From NCBI GenBank assembly GCA_032158295.1, contig CM063246.1:18015168-18079167 (forward strand): DNA of 64,000 nucleotides, in the 5' to 3' direction. The notes under the pieces were generated by a model. That model did not search any database. It was not told where the DNA came from and was given only the letters and a program-made list of their open reading frames with translations. The stretch's first letter is position 1; each line of letters begins with the position of its first letter. This DNA comes from Pycnopodia helianthoides. Taxonomy: Eukaryota; Echinodermata; Asteroidea; Forcipulatida; Asteriidae. This document shows positions 1-13,909 of this stretch, piece after piece. The position numbers and the translations under genes were made by a program.

Positions 1-1635
1 TTACTGTTAAATAACTCTCTGCTATGTAGAACAAGAATACAATCGATATTTGAATGAAGTACACCTAACAACCACGTAACCAAATAAATAAAAAAGAATA
101 GAAGTTCGGCTGATTCTGTTTTTTGAAACAGTGAGACGACCCGGTGCCCTTCCCAGCGTGAATGAATTGATGGACACAAGGACCGTGAAGCAAGCAACAT
201 TGAGTAAAACACCCTGGGGCGAGCAGGGGGCCAGACACCCACTGTATCAACAAGATGCCGTTGCAGATCCTCCCGTTCTGCACCGAAAGTCTCCTTCGGG
301 GAGCGAAGCACATTTTACTGTATCCCCTCAGGGACAAGGGAAAAATGAAACGGAATAGAGAGAGTTTCATTCTAGGTTTATGAATGAGCTCCTACATTTT
401 GTCTCCATCTCTCTTCCTCTAACCCCCCCCCCCAAGGATCAGGACGGTGAAAACTGAATATGGAGAGGTTTTTTTTATTTTTCTAGTATTATCAAGATAA
501 AAAAAAGACCCCTACATTAAGACCAACTAATCAGCCCTGCCGTGGATTGTCGACAAAGCTGATAAAGGGATTCTTAATCAATTCACGGTTCAGGGGCATA
601 TGGAACGGTGTGGGGGCACGTCAGAAATTGATATGGATATACCCAGGCTTTAATGATTGTGCCACTCTTTGCTGGGAGAAAAATATCAAGATAAGTCCAT
701 GGAATTGAATGCCTGTAAACACATCTTTTACTTTGTAAGTAAAAGATGTCCATAAATCCGTCAGCTTAGCTAACTAATTATTGTAGAAAGGAAGAGAAAA
801 CAAACATATTAACGGCCTTAAGTTCTCATCTAATAGCAACGTCTTTCAACTGGTCTCGACATTTTTTTTTATATTGACCGTTGCGGTAGTGTAGCCATCT
901 TCTTCACTCGCTTTCAAAAACTGTGTTTTTAAGCCGAGGCTGGAAGAAAAAACGTAGTCTGATTCCTTTTGATTCGAGTCATCCTTATTGAGAGTTAGTG
1001 ATGGACCACAGGGAGCCAGACGATTGTTGGTGCAAATAATTTAATATATACGATAGGCCTTTGATGTCGAAGGATTCTTCCCGATTTTGTAAAACCTAAA
1101 TCTCCTTTAAACTCCGCAGAATTTGTGAGTAGGGTTTACCCTTAATTCAGTGACTAGCCAGCATAACCAGTCGTTTCTTAAGTCTGCCGGCTTTGTCACT
1201 TGTTAATATTTTAAGGATTGATTTTTCAACATTGTCATTTTTGTTTAATAGGACTTTAATTTTAAGTCATACATGAGTGGTAAGAGCAGCCATTAGTTTA
1301 CATTTAAACTGTAAATTAAGCGTTGGAAAGTACATGTAATGAACAAGTCAGCCGGACCACTAGTCAGCCGGAGACAATTGGTTCTAAAACTCATTTGCTT
1401 CACTAGTAATTGGCCAGCGGAACACTGTCAAGAGAGCTTGCTGTTTATAAGGAAGTAAATTGGTCCCACATAAAAAAAACACCTCACACACCTGATTATG
1501 GTTTTCTGATGCAATGTATTAACTGTATATACTCCGCAAAATGTAACTCCTTGGAGATTCAGGGTCAATATTCTTTACACCAAGTAGACATCCAAGACTG
1601 CTTCAAATGTTCGTTTTTTCCTTCATTTTTGTACT
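1..1635. other. Unannotated sequence
   Basis: No repeat family, splice-paired exon or RNA gene is recognised. Two overlapping short ORFs at 65-370 on opposite strands look like chance. Confidence 0.5.
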
Positions 1636-1833
1636 TCCTAAAAACTCCCGGGTCCGATTTGATCCGGATTCCAGGTCCGATTTGACCCGGATTCCGGGTC
1701 CGATGTGGCTGGCCCATTTCTGGGGTAGTATGACCTGTGTCAAAATGACCTGAGACTTTGTCAAACTGACGCAGAATCCGAGTTAATATCCCATTTTTAA
1801 ACCAATTTTCCGGGTCAACCTGGCGGTTTTAAC
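1636..1833 (+). mobile_element. GGGTC-rich inverted-repeat element, copy 1
   Basis: Begins CTAAAAACTCCCGGGTCCGA and ends near CCGGGTCAACCTGGCGGTTT. Typical modules are a ccggGTCaaATTGAcc core, GACGCAGAATCCGAGTTAAT and TTTTCCGGGTCAACCTG. Degenerate relative to the copies at 3730 and 46507. Confidence 0.72.
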
Positions 1834-1869
1834 ACCTTAGCATAGCTCTCAAATTGAGGTACACAATAT

Positions 1870-2130
1870 TCTATTTTTTACATCCCTGTGGAGACATTCT
1901 TTCCTTTGTCCCTGTAGTCAAGAACCTCCCATAGACTTTGTACACAATATTCCTTGTGGAGCAACCCCAGTCTTTAGAATTTCCCTATGGAGACTCTTTA
2001 ATATCCCTTTTCTGTTTTGTTCTCGGTCTCCACAAGGTAGTGAATATGAAATCACGCCAGTCTTTAGAATTCCCCTGTGGATACCCCCTCTACCCTTTTT
2101 TCCCCGGTCTCCATAAGGTACCGAATATTA
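1870..2130 (+). repeat. Dispersed repeat E, copy 1, with an internal duplication
   Basis: ATTCTTTCCTTTGTCCCTGT, CTCCCATAGACTTTGT and GGTCTCCACAAGGTAGTGAA recur at 63530-63715. Here CAGTCTTTAGAATT...GTCTCCA.AAGGTA occurs twice in tandem. Nature unknown. Confidence 0.7.
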
Positions 2131-2918
2131 AAACAGTAATACACGTATTTATATTGAGGTCAATACTTTCCTCTTTGACAGAAGTATGTTTCAATGCTCT
2201 AATGCATCAGATTATAATCTCAAGATGTTGGGTTTCGTGACTTCTTTCAGCAAAAGGAGATGGAAGGGTAACTCCCAAATCTTAGGGAAGGGTAAAGTTG
2301 GTGCACTTGCCCATAAACGGTGTTGAAATTGTTCTGTGCGATTGGCTTAAAATTCAATAAACATGTCCACTGTATCGTGGACTTTGAATATATACATTAC
2401 TTGTACACGCCGGTAAAAAGTACATGTACAAACTCTTTACACCCGACTAAATGTACAAACCAAAGAAAAGGCCCTTTTAAAGTTTTGTTAAAACGTCTAT
2501 CGGAAAACGCATGGCTTTAATCTAAAAAATATTTGGTAAAATGGTTATTTACACTTAGCTTACCCAATCGATTTAATTTATTTTAAAGGCTTGTTTTCAA
2601 CGATTGGATCTTTGTTCATTTCACCAAAATTGAATTAAATATACAGTCATTTCTTTTCACAGGAATTTAATATAATGGATGTAGTAGTAGGTGCATCGGT
2701 GAATTTAAAGGTCCAATCTAGCATCAATAACCAAATCAATCATTTTACATTATCTCATTCCTCTCACAGCAGTGTTTGTTATGATCAAGTGATTCGACGT
2801 GCAGTATGTTGTTTTCTTTTAATTTATTTGTAATAAAATTCCCAAATAAAAAATTTTCATTTCGAATAATGAATTAAGATTAAATAATTATGATGCCCAG
2901 CCCAAAAAAACTAATCTC

Positions 2919-2944
2919 GTTTTTGTTGTTGTTGTTGTTGTTGG
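2919..2944. repeat. (TTG)n microsatellite
   Basis: A short run of TTG repeats, giving the Leu-rich part of a chance ORF. Confidence 0.85.
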
Positions 2945-3069
2945 ATACATTCTGTGCTTTTATGTTGATGAAAATCGTCCAAACTGACCAGTATGCTGGT
3001 TTCTCTCACCTGAAGGGCTTTTGTCACACAAACTTCGTGAGGGATACAAGTGAAGCAGTTCGGGCTTTG

Positions 3070-3155
3070 GGCTTTTGGGAGAATTGTTGGTTCTGAGAAG
3101 AACCGGCGTGGTCCCGACGTTTCGAACAGTATACTCTGCTGGTCTTCAGGGTAGC
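3070..3155 (+). repeat. GGTTCTGAAAAGAACC repeat, second copy
   Basis: TTGTTGGTTCTGAGAAGAAC then GTCCCGACGTTTCGAACAGT and CTCTGCTGGTCTTCAGG. Confidence 0.6.
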
Positions 3156-3729
3156 ATGCCGATCGTTATTTACTCAACCTTGGACAAACTAATAGACTAA
3201 CGACTCGAGTCTATGCCAAAACAATATGGTTTCTTGGTGGAATTCTCTGTGTATGCATGTATGTATGAACAAGATACCTGTACTGGGACCCATAGAACAT
3301 TAGTATTTGTTTCGTATTTATACCTGTATTTGAGTTAACAGTGTAATCGCCTGTGTACTTAAGGGGCCCTTAAAGGCCCCCCCCTCCCCCACCCCAACTC
3401 TTAAGAGTTGTGTACTAAGGTCCTTCCATACTCGAAAAATTCGACACCATTTCGTGAAGTAAACTCTACAATTGACGGGCTCGGATTATGATGTTAAACC
3501 CGATCCCTTGTAAAGCACAGTCACTTTACTAGTGCAGTCATCAGTCTAATGAAATCGAACAAAACATGCAGTTGGATTTTGATGTGTTGAGGGTGGTTTA
3601 GGGTTAACGGAAAGTAGTTGTTTTTATTTTACTGGGCAGTGTGCCCTGTTAAGTAAAACATCACATAAATAAATAAATAAAGGCACTCTCTTGTACATTT
3701 CTCAGGATGCGTACTCTGGTTTGTTTTTG

Positions 3730-3928
3730 TACACTCTAAAAACTCCGGGGTATGATCTGACCCCCGGGATCCGGGTCGCTTGGGGCCTGACCCGTAATTG
3801 GATGAAACATCCGGGTTAAAAATACCAATTGTAACCACTTTCCGGGTCGACCTGACCCGCTAATGGGTCAGGTCAGGCTCCCTGAAAGCTATTTTCCGGG
3901 TCAATTCTGACCGAGAGTTTTAAGAGCG
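3730..3928 (+). mobile_element. GGGTC-rich inverted-repeat element, copy 2
   Basis: Starts CACTCTAAAAACTCCGGGGT and ends CCGAGAGTTTTAAGAGCG, so the ends are inverted repeats. The interior includes CCGGGATCCGGGTCGCTTGG and CACTTTCCGGGTCGACCTGA. About 200 bases with no coding capacity. Confidence 0.8.
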
Positions 3929-6900
3929 CTTCACTCGTTCTCTTATTACCACACGTACTCGTATTCGTACTCGGATTCTTTTTCGTTTGCTGTAGTCGTT
4001 CTCGCATTCAACCTCGTATCCGTTCTCTTGTCTTGTATTCATTTGTGCATTAACTGGGGTGTATAACCACCTGCACGTTTTCACTGGCATAAATACTCGG
4101 CTACACAGCTCGACTTGGAAGTGTTTTAAAAGACTTGTCTCGAACGTCTTGACTGAAAACTAATAATAACCGTGGCCGAGTTAATAATGGTGGATGGGGG
4201 TAATTCGACTGCATCTGGAACGGCGTATTGATTCTGCTTCGTGTAGTCTTCGGTTAGCGCATGCAGTCGTCAATTTCAGTGGGTGATAATACAGCATGTT
4301 ATAGATACGTCACCCACTCTTGATTGACAGCAGTGTGCATGTGGTGTATGCACGTGACATCTATGGCTTTTTCTTTTTAGCTCCGGGATCGTGACCAGGC
4401 TGGAAAAAATGGACAGCAAGATGTAAGGCTAATTCTATTTAAAACACACGGATGTAAATATAAATAAATTGAGGTGAAAGTACTATACTCCTGTTTGTCA
4501 CCCAAGCAACTCATGATCTCCAGCATATAAATGCTTGATGTTATAATCAATTAAATTCATTTAATTTATTTAATTTATTTAACTTTTTTAGTTTGAACAT
4601 TTCTGTCATGAGGAATGTGCCACTATTTTCTATACTTTAATTTATGAACTTTGAGGAATTTTAGTGTATTACCCTGTTAAATCACACCCTGAGATCACCA
4701 AGTAAAGTATCTATTTCCGTATTAATTTTTTACATATATATATATTTTATCAGTTTAAGCAACCGTTACAAACTACTTTAGTTGAGGTTGACCATTTACC
4801 ATTGCACCATAATAAATATATAGGTACGTGAAGATAATGGCAACTTTGGGGTTGGCGTTGGGCCACGTCAAGCGTTATAATCGTTCTATACGCAGCCAAG
4901 CGGTTCACCGACCAATGCAAGGAATTTGATCAAGCTCCCTGTATGCATGTAACGCATAGTTGTAGGTTCAAAAATGACTACCATTGCTAGTAAAGATGGC
5001 CGATTTTACAATTGTGTGACGTCAAGTAGGAACTGCCGTAAGGCAAATCTTCCGCTGTTTTGAGCCTTTGGAAACAATTCGATATTGGTTGTTGATGTAA
5101 AATTCTCCCGTCCAACGATTTTACACGTAGGCCCTACATGCAGTCGAACTGTTCCAAGGGCGATCATGTAGCCGCATGCTAATCAACGAAGATATTTGAT
5201 CGATTCGGCGGGCCATAGATTCAGAAAGGGAACGGTTTGGTTTGAAATTCGTTTCGAGCACGTGGAGAAACGCTCATCAATCCTAATCGAGACTTGTTTG
5301 TGTATTAAAGAGTGTACAGGTGCTGCTTTTGAAGTAGCCTGTTAGTGTGTGCCCATCCCCTTCCTCAAATCGAGAGAAAACTTCAGTGGCTTGAAACTTG
5401 GAAGATAATGTATATAGTTTGGTGTCAAACCTAAGTTTTGTTTAACTAATTATGTTTTCAATTTAAAAAAGGCTTAAAATGTTGAAATGTGGCGTAGTGT
5501 TTGATTATCAGAACGTGGGTATCTGATTTCACCAATGGTTCAGTGTATCTTTTTGTATATTTTTGTTGTCGTAAACTATACCGCACGGAAGCATTTACTG
5601 CGGTATCATTTTAAACATAATCATTAGATTCGGAAAAAAATTGTTATCCAAGTGAGACCTTGGGTTGTCGATCAAACAGTGGAAACGCTATTTTATTGAT
5701 ATTTAAATCCTGACGGGATTCGAAAGATAAACGCTGGGTGTTTAGATAGATCGTCAGCCCGACACTCTGACTGATTGTCCTGACGTTTGCCGTTGAACAG
5801 GGGGGTAACTTTTCAATTTAGTTGGCCGTCTTGTATTGTAAACCATTGTGGATATCTCAAGGTTGCTCGTGTATCAAACTATAACCCGAAGCCTCCGAGT
5901 GAAACGGCATGATGGCGCCGTTTTCGATTGAGTTTCCTGGCGGTAAGCACCGCCTACATAAACAATTCCCAGGTTAGGTTGTACTGGTTAGTTTATATAG
6001 CTATACTGCAATCTGTTTCAAAAATGTAAAAAAAATACCGATAGTATTAAAGGTTACGTTTCACTCGTCGCAAAGAACCGAGTAGGGGGGGGGGCATTTA
6101 TATTTTAAGTTCCATAAATAAGGTGACTCTTTTAAAGTGAAGTTTTCCAAAAATAGTAGGATTGCCTTAGACTTGTGTTATTTTGAGTAAGGCTCTGGTA
6201 ATAGTGGCAGACCATGTGGAAATTGACAGACAGTAGGCCTATAGCTTCGTGTGACGTTTCAGTTTTGCCATCCAAAAAATACAGGCGGCCTTCACTGCAA
6301 AAAAATATATATATCAATCAATATATCATTTGATACTACGATGCCATCAAATTAGGCAGACCACTGTTAAATCAATAGTGTGATACCCAAAACAAATTAT
6401 TGTACACTTTTAATATATAAAAGGGGTTTGAAATGTTGATTAAACAGGGCAGATTTTGTGCCAAAACAACCCTGTTTTATATTTTGTTGTATTCAAGACC
6501 CCCCCTTAATATGTGGTTTTCAGTGCTCGTATTAAAGAAAGGTAGTTTTGATGTAAATTGATTATCGGATAAACTGGATGCTAAGATTATGCGAAACGGT
6601 ACAATCTCATTTTTATGTAGTTCTCACGAGAGAGAAAAACTCATTACCTTTTGAACATGTACATGTTATCTTCATTCCTTTTGGCAATAATTTGTGGAAT
6701 GTCTAATAAACACATAATGTTATGTGGGAGAGGATGATCCTATTGAATATCTTTCTCAATTTGTGGTCATGGCAACAATGGCGTTCTCAGCCGTCAGATG
6801 AACAAGATACCGGTATTTAAAAAAAAATATTCAGAGGCCTCTTGAAAGTTTTATTTTGCCGCTTTTTGGGGCGTAAAGGGTTCGGTATATTATTGGTTTT

Positions 6901-7896
6901 CCAATAGTGTATAACCAATTTGCCTACATTGAAAAAACAAACATTATTGATAATACTGTCAACCTGTTCGAATTGATTAATCGTTGATGGTGGCAGCACA
7001 GTCCTTCACCGCGCTGAGGACCTGACCGTCAACTTTATAACTACCGCATTGTTCAGGAAATCTTTCGTTTCAATCGCACATTTCAAAAAAGAAAGGAAAA
7101 AAAACAACAAAAATACGTAATGGGCGCAATGAAGATAAAATATGTCATTCAATTTTAAGATACCCTCCTATATTACAGTATCGGTAATGTGAAAAAAACA
7201 TGTTTATGATCAGAACACCTGCTACTTGATCTTGTTTTCTTCTTCTAGAAGATAGTAGGACATCAAGAATCTAAAGTATAGTCGTTGGACACCACTTCTT
7301 GTAACGACAACACTTTCCTGAAATAGTTATTTACGAGTTTATTCACTTACAGGAATATCTTCATACTATAGAACATCATAAATGATAATCAAAATGCGCA
7401 TCATCTGTTAAAACTTGACTGATACGGCTTTGCGCACTGGCAGCTGTTATGATGCGCGCACATTTTGCCGCATAGGCTACTTGGGCCCAATTACCATAGA
7501 GCTACTTCAGCACAAAGTTAAGCTCAGCAGAAAATAATTTGGCTTACCATTAAAAGGATACCAGCCAAAACGCTATGCCACACGTACGTGTCGCACGTGT
7601 CCAATACATTTTGGCTTAGCCTAGCTGACAAACTTTCAGCAACATTTTATAGATTTAAACAAAATTATTCTTACCAGATAAAGGTCATTATCCAAAATAC
7701 CATCTCACTTGAACCTTTTGTGACTGGTATCCTGCTCATTTTTACTAAGCAGAAAATTGTAAAGCAATATTCTTTGCAATGAAATTAGGTCCCTAACTTT
7801 GAGTTTGGCTTTACTCTGTCACCTTGGACTCGGTAATGACCTTATCGCCTTGTGTGTGTTACTACAATTGGATCGTGTAGGAAACCAATCCATGAT
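3929..7896. other. Unannotated, low-complexity-rich sequence
   Basis: Holds A+T-rich stretches, (ATTT)n near 4556-4583 and a G10 run at 6086. CCTCCGAGTGAAACGGCATG and its surroundings (5885-5960) may be an unidentified repeat. No gene recognised. Confidence 0.45.
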
Positions 7897-8412
7897 CAAT
7901 GAAACAACACAAACACAAACAAACAAACAACCCAACAAACAAACAAACAAACAAACACAAACAAACAAACAACAAACAAACAAACAAACAAACAAACAAA
8001 CAAACAAACAAACAAACAAACACAAACAAACAAACACAACAAACAAACAAACAAACAAACAAACAAACAAACAACAACAAACAAACAAAACAACAACAAA
8101 CAAACAACACAAACAAACAAACAACAAACAAACAAACAAACAAACAAACAAACAAACAAACAAACAAACAAACAAACAAACAAACAAACAAACAAACAAA
8201 CAAAACAAACAAACAAACAAACAAACAAACAAACAAACAAACACAAACAAACAAACAAACAAACAAACAAACAACAAACAACAACAAACAAACAAACAAA
8301 CAAACAAACAAACAAACAAACAAACAAACAAACAAAACAAACAAACAAACAAACAAACAAACAAACAAACAAACAAACAAACAAACAAACAAACAAACAA
8401 ACAAACAAACAA
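7897..8412. repeat. (AAAC)n microsatellite, about 515 bp
   Basis: An almost pure run of AAAC units (TTTG on the other strand) with occasional AAC, CAAAAC and CACAAAC interruptions. All long ORFs here (up to 213 codons of NKQT or CLFV repeats) are translations of the repeat. Confidence 0.97.
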
Positions 8413-8728
8413 ATCAATTCACTTCAAAAAGTATGGATGAGTGCCATGGGTTTGATGCACTTTGAAGTAGCGCTGATCGGTCATGATTCGTATTGAAATA
8501 AGTAATCTACATGAAGGGCCTGTCAGTGTCGCGACTGGTTTTTGATATGGTACCCCAAGGGCTTGAGGTCAATATGAAATGTGTATCAATAATGTGTAGC
8601 ATTATATAGCTATGAATCTGACCTTGATCGAAATATGAGCACGCATAAACACCATAGGGTTAGAGCACTTTATTCAGGCCGATATGACAAATTCCTTGTT
8701 GGTTAAGAAAGAAGAAGAATAAGAAGAA

Positions 8729-8865
8729 TGTGTCGCATCTTTATACCCAAAACAACCATAAATCATATCTTTATACCCCCGAACCAATGATGTGTCACAT
8801 TTTTATACCCCAAACCAATGATGTGTAATATCTTTATACCCCAAACAAAATGATGTGTCACATCT
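8729..8865. repeat. About 40-bp tandem repeat, four degenerate units
   Basis: The unit is roughly ATGTGTCACATCTTTATACC followed by CCAAACCAATG, with small indels. Confidence 0.82.
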
Positions 8866-9583
8866 TTAAAGTAGAACTTGAACAAAATCGCGCATGCTAA
8901 ACTGACTGATGAATATCTATCTTTGCTTTTTTTAGTTGATATTTCATTTATCAATAAAATGGTGGTGTTCTTCCCTGTAATATTGTGCAATTTTGATCGC
9001 ATAAAAAATAGTCTCCCATCTTTGACTTTTGAATGAGTGAGTTTCCCTAACTCATGGTTCCTAGCGAAGACCCGAAGAAATGCACCAGTGAATTGTGTGT
9101 GACGTAAAAACCACAAAAAAAATACTAAAGGCTACGAGAGCATGATTGTGTTTAAACATTCCTGCCCGTGGTACTACGTCACGACCACTTTAACCACGAT
9201 CAAAATGTTGTTGTTCTTACATTTGGAAATAACAAGTTCCTTCTTAATCATAGTAGTCTAGGGGAATTACACACTCAACATCAGAACACCCGTTAAAGTC
9301 CTGCTTTAACAAAATAAAAGGGATGATTCAGCCTAAACATTGATGTGCACACACAGGCAAAAATAATAATGTGTAGTTTTGATAGTGCTTATCACCGTGT
9401 ATTAATTAGTGGCTCCCGATCGTCCTTCGTGTATTGCCCGAGCATTCCCAATACATGGCTGAGCTGTATGACCTTGAGATGAGGAAATCTCACATCATCA
9501 CGGCCCCAACTTTGTCTTCATTTCCCCTCGGAGTTCATAGAGGCAACTTGCGCACATTGATATACATTGTGTTCTTCTTTTAA

Positions 9584-9969
9584 AGGAACATTACAGAATT
9601 GGTCAGAAAAAAACTTGTAAAATATACTTTTTGATCACAGATTTACATAAAACTTACAAAGTCTAATGATGATGATAGTAGAAAACATCCCTTGAAATAT
9701 TTCTGTCTGAAATGCCATATTTGATGAGAAATGAATAAACTAATTTTCCGATTGGAGTTTATCGCTCAGCGAGCGTTTTATTCATTTGTTGAATCTATAT
9801 GCTTTCATGCAAATGTGTAATCGGTTTTTCACCATTTTCTCGTGACCCAGATGGCCGATCGATCTCAAACTTCTACAGGTTTGTCAGTTTATGTATATAG
9901 TGGATTACATTAAGTGCTTACACTGCCAGCAACTGTTTTATTAGCAAAAACCAATTCTGTAATGTTTCT
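9584..9969 (+). mobile_element. TTAA-flanked MITE, family A copy 1
   Basis: Starts AGGAACATTACAGAATTGGT and ends in its near-exact complement (one mismatch, GTTTCT). TTAA is present at 9580-9583 and 9970-9973, consistent with a target-site duplication. The 386-base interior has no ORF. It shares ATCGGTTTTTCACCATTTTC and CAGATGGCCGATCGATCTCA with copies at 15612, 40937 and 56467. Confidence 0.9.
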
Positions 9970-9989
9970 TTAAAGTTGACGCCAGGCCA

Positions 9990-10045
9990 GATAGACTCTG
10001 CAAGTCTCGCGCGTGATTCGAACTTCCGTGACTTTTAATGTTGAA
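9990..10045 (+). mobile_element. Solo end of family D element
   Basis: AGATAGACTCTGCAAGTCTC followed by GCGCGTGATTCGAACTTCCG matches the left terminus of the 19773 element; nothing else of it is seen here. Confidence 0.5.
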
Positions 10046-10127
10046 CTGAGTAAATGTCTCCCTCCTGTCTGATCTTTCAATAGTATCCACATGATTTTGA
10101 ATGGTGTTAATTTATTTATTTATTTAA

Positions 10128-10166
10128 TATTTATGCGCTTGACCGCTCGGCCACGACACGCCCATG
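10128..10166 (-). mobile_element. tRNA-like SINE head fragment
   Basis: The complement reads GGCGTGTCGTGGCCGAGCGG then TCAAGCGC, an A-box-like SINE head related to the one at 36340, next to a (TTTA)n stretch. No body follows. Confidence 0.45.
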
Positions 10167-11190
10167 GTTTATTTTGACTGCAGTAATCGAAACAAGCCAA
10201 ATAACTGGAGATCTTTAAGTGCTTCATTACAGTATTTCAGGCGGACATTATTGTTCTAGAAGATTGTTACTAGTATAAACTTTATAATCAGTAAGCTTCA
10301 AGAGTGAAATTTGATCTCCCCGTATAAAAATTAACCATGATCTTTGTTGTTAGCAGAAAATATAGTAGTTAAGTGACACTCGGAAATTGAATGTCACTTT
10401 TAAAAAGTACCATCCCTTTAATTAAACGCTGCAATCTGCACTGGCGAAACCTTTAAATGACGTTACCATCTCCTTAACAATCCACAAAATTACAAACCAC
10501 TTAACCCAACTGTGTCCAAATCCGTTCAGCGATAACATGAAATATCAATTTTCATCTCCTCCCTCCGGTGCGGGTTAAATTTGTACTTTGTGATCCATAA
10601 GTCTTTTATAGTTGTAAATTTACACCCAAAACATTCACCGTCAAGGTTACTTGAAATCAATTTACAAATAAGATTTTCAATTAAAACATAGTAGGGTGAT
10701 TAGCTGGTGTACGTCTGCTGACGCCGTTTTTGAGTCTCCATTTTCATCGATCCGAAAGTAAGAAAAAATCTATAAGACTAAAGGAGTTCCATGTTCGACT
10801 AGCAGACTTAAGTGGTCATCATTTAAACGGAGTGGTCTGCCAAAGAGAAGGCTCGAGCAAATCCGCCGTGCCGTTAAAAAGACAGGAATCACGGCGCAGC
10901 GAGCGGAAGGTTCCTCCCTCCCCGGTTGTTAATTATTTGAAGTTTACCCGAGTGGAAAATGTGCGCTGTCGTAATGCAATTTAGCTCGGGTGATATTTAA
11001 AGCGTTTCTTAACGGGCACAGTGTGGCTTTCCATGATTACAACAGTCGCTTGTATTCTCGGTGGGTGAACTTATGTTGTGTCGTTCATTACACCACGGCA
11101 AGTATGTTGAGAATTGATAATGGAAATAAGTTTGCCGTTTTATGAAGGACCATAGAACATAGGGAAGGGTTAGCAGTACTGATTCAGGTC

Positions 11191-11605
11191 GTAATAGACT
11201 GTGCAGGTCTCACGTGTATCGAAAACGATAAAACAACTCGAACGAAGACTATCTTTTCCTATGGAATCGAACCTTCTTCCTAAACTCTATTTTGTACTCG
11301 TACATAATTTTTTGAAATACAATTACCCGTAGCAATTTTTATAGTAGGCCTATACAATTTTAACTGTAATAAAAATTAAAAAAAATAAATAAAAAAATAT
11401 TAAAATTAACATTGAAACAAAATTAAAACTTGGGACAAGGATGCTCGTTTTGTAAACCCCATTTGCCAATCACACCCAAATGTTTACGACCGTTGCATAG
11501 GTTTAATGATAACATGAGCGTCATTTGGTCAAAATTCTTAAACTGTTTACAAGTAATTGGAAACGGATGGTCAAGTCTTATTCTCAGGTCTTCTTTGTTG
11601 ATTTT
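11191..11605 (+). mobile_element. Family D element, truncated copy
   Basis: Starts GTAATAGACTGTGCAGGTCT, followed by ATCGAAAACGATAAAACAAC, and runs to CTTATTCTCAGGTCTTCTTT. It is the complement of the 19773-20342 copy but lacks its last 190 bases and the second terminal repeat. Confidence 0.72.
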
Positions 11606-12633
11606 TTAAATTCATTTTACTTTCATTTCGTGGCTAAGTTGGACTTTCCCAACAATTGTATCAGCCCTTCCTACGAAACATGCTAATTACACTCACGCAT
11701 GCGTACATACACTATGGATTGACAAACGCCATAGAGTTGTGTACTAGGCAGACACACAAACGCATGTGCGTCACGCCACCATCAGCCTCATTACAAAAAG
11801 GCGCAATGTTCCCTCATTTTGCCAACCAGTAGTGTAAGGGTCTGTAATGAAAGTGTACCCAGTAATAAGCATAAACAATTTTACAGTCTTTTCTCGAAAC
11901 TGTGGCATCCAAAAAGTGAAGACATTTTCACAGGCGATAGTATTGTGTGTTTAGCGAGGATTGGTTTTGATATTTCCCACTAATGATACCTTTAACGTGA
12001 AGCTCAAAGTGACATCCGTTATTTAAACAAAATCTACAAATTTCAACTTTACACCTTTCACATTCTGCTTAAATGGATATTATTTATCATTACGAGCCTC
12101 TTATTGTTCCACTATTAGATAAATTGCAGACAGTCTAATTCACTTTGTATTACTCACCTGTCTTCATTGGCACACAATGTCAAGTTCACTGCTACATTTA
12201 ACATTGTCAGCGCTGCATGCATTAGCGTGATTAACCCGACGACTGTTCTGTGTATTTCAGATTTATCACATCGGCCTACAGAAAAGGGTAGTCTGACGGC
12301 TGTTTAAATCTTCTTGGGTTGTAGAGTATAGACTATGTTGACGCGGAAGCTAGCCGACTGTTTGGGTGTAACGTTTAGTTGCCTATAATAGTTGTAGCTG
12401 CGAAAATTGACCCGACAGCTGCCATCGTGTTAAGGAGGGGCTTTAAGGTCAGTTTCAGTTTTACGATGCACTCATTTTCCAATAGATAGAGTCCTTATGA
12501 AAATATAGGGGGGGGGGGGAGAGGAACCTGAGAAATCTCTAGCCTCATGAAAACGGTATCACTCTTGGCCGAGCGGTCACCATAAAAGCCTGTATCCTGG
12601 TCATGTCAGGTCACGGCGGGTCACACTAGTTAA

Positions 12634-13008
12634 AGAAAAGGTATACGATTGGTAGTCACTCTAAGAATTAATGGCGACAAAAACTCACTTGGTCAGAAGT
12701 AAAAGCAACTTTCGATAGTATAAAGCATTTTGAGAAATATTTCATTTCAAAGTACTGTGAATATGGAAAGAGATGTCAGTTTTTATTCCCCAAAATTTGA
12801 ATCTGAGAAACGTTTCTCAAATTGTGTATTCCTATTAAGGATTATTCTTCATGCGTGAACAAATTCGCTGCGGATTTTGGCGATATTTCAAAAAACGCGA
12901 CCACCTTTTGAAATGAAATTTTCACAGGTTAGTTTTATTGTATATATCTACATTTATATAGGATTAAAACAATCAAATTGTCCCCCAAACCAAAGGTATA
13001 CTTTGCCT
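12634..13008 (-). mobile_element. TTAA-type MITE, family C copy (reverse)
   Basis: The left end follows TTAA at 12630-12633 and the right end is CCAAAGGTATACTTTGCCT. The interior contains AAAACGCGACCACCTTTTGA and TGAATCTGAGAAACGTTTCT, the complement of the 41807 copy. Confidence 0.75.
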
Positions 13009-13909
13009 TTTTGAAAGCAGAAAAATGGGATGTGAGAAATTAGGAGTGCTGCATAACGAGTAATAGACCGGTGAAAATGGGTAGTATTCTTGTCCCCTTG
13101 TGAATTTTTGTTTGAAAATTTCGTTATATTATGCGCCTCATTCAGAGATATTCAAGACGTATATGTCGAATGGAAAACTTGTGTTTTGATTCAGTCAAGC
13201 TGGACGGTTCTAGAAATGTACAACTGCGATTTACTGTACGCTGGAGTATACGGTGTTGAAAAGCAACATTTCCTATCAATCCAAGTGAACAATTACTACA
13301 CTTTAGAATTATATTCTGGATTATGTCTGCACACGGTCGAAACATGGAAGTTTCATTTTTTTGAAACGGGGCCAAGAAAAACACAACCTTTGTGAACATC
13401 TTTTTTAACCATTTTCTGTATTGAGTGCACACAATTTTTTAGTATGTCTTTTCATGTTGGGAACAATATCTCAATGTCATAAAATTTGAAGTCTGATCAG
13501 AAATTTAAAACCCTGGATGTGTTTTTTTTTTTTTTTTTTCCAATTTGTAAAAATTGTCCATGAGAAACATGAGGGGCTTCCAAAAGAAGGTCATTAAAAT
13601 CTTGATTGCCATAAATTGCATTCTATATTTAGCGAAGTTCGTCGAGGACGACCCAGTAAAAGGATTCACTGTGGCCGTAAATCTCTGGTAGCTCTTAATG
13701 GATTGTTTTGTTTTAAAGTTGCGTTTGGGGCTGGATTGACGTGCCGATAAAGTTAAAACAAGGGCGATAGTTTGCTTGGCCCGCAAGCTTCTCACAAACC
13801 CCTATTAATGAGAAAATCGAATTAGCGGTTGTAAACTGCTTACCAACCAAAAGGACCTATTAAGGTATAATTGCAGGAGATGGTTAATGGCTATGACATC
13901 TCAACCATC

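Noticed and set aside
7799..8465. ORFs of 170-213 codons on both strands (NKQT or CLFV repeats)
   Set aside because: They are translations of the (AAAC)n tract, open in several frames at once, with no other protein character.
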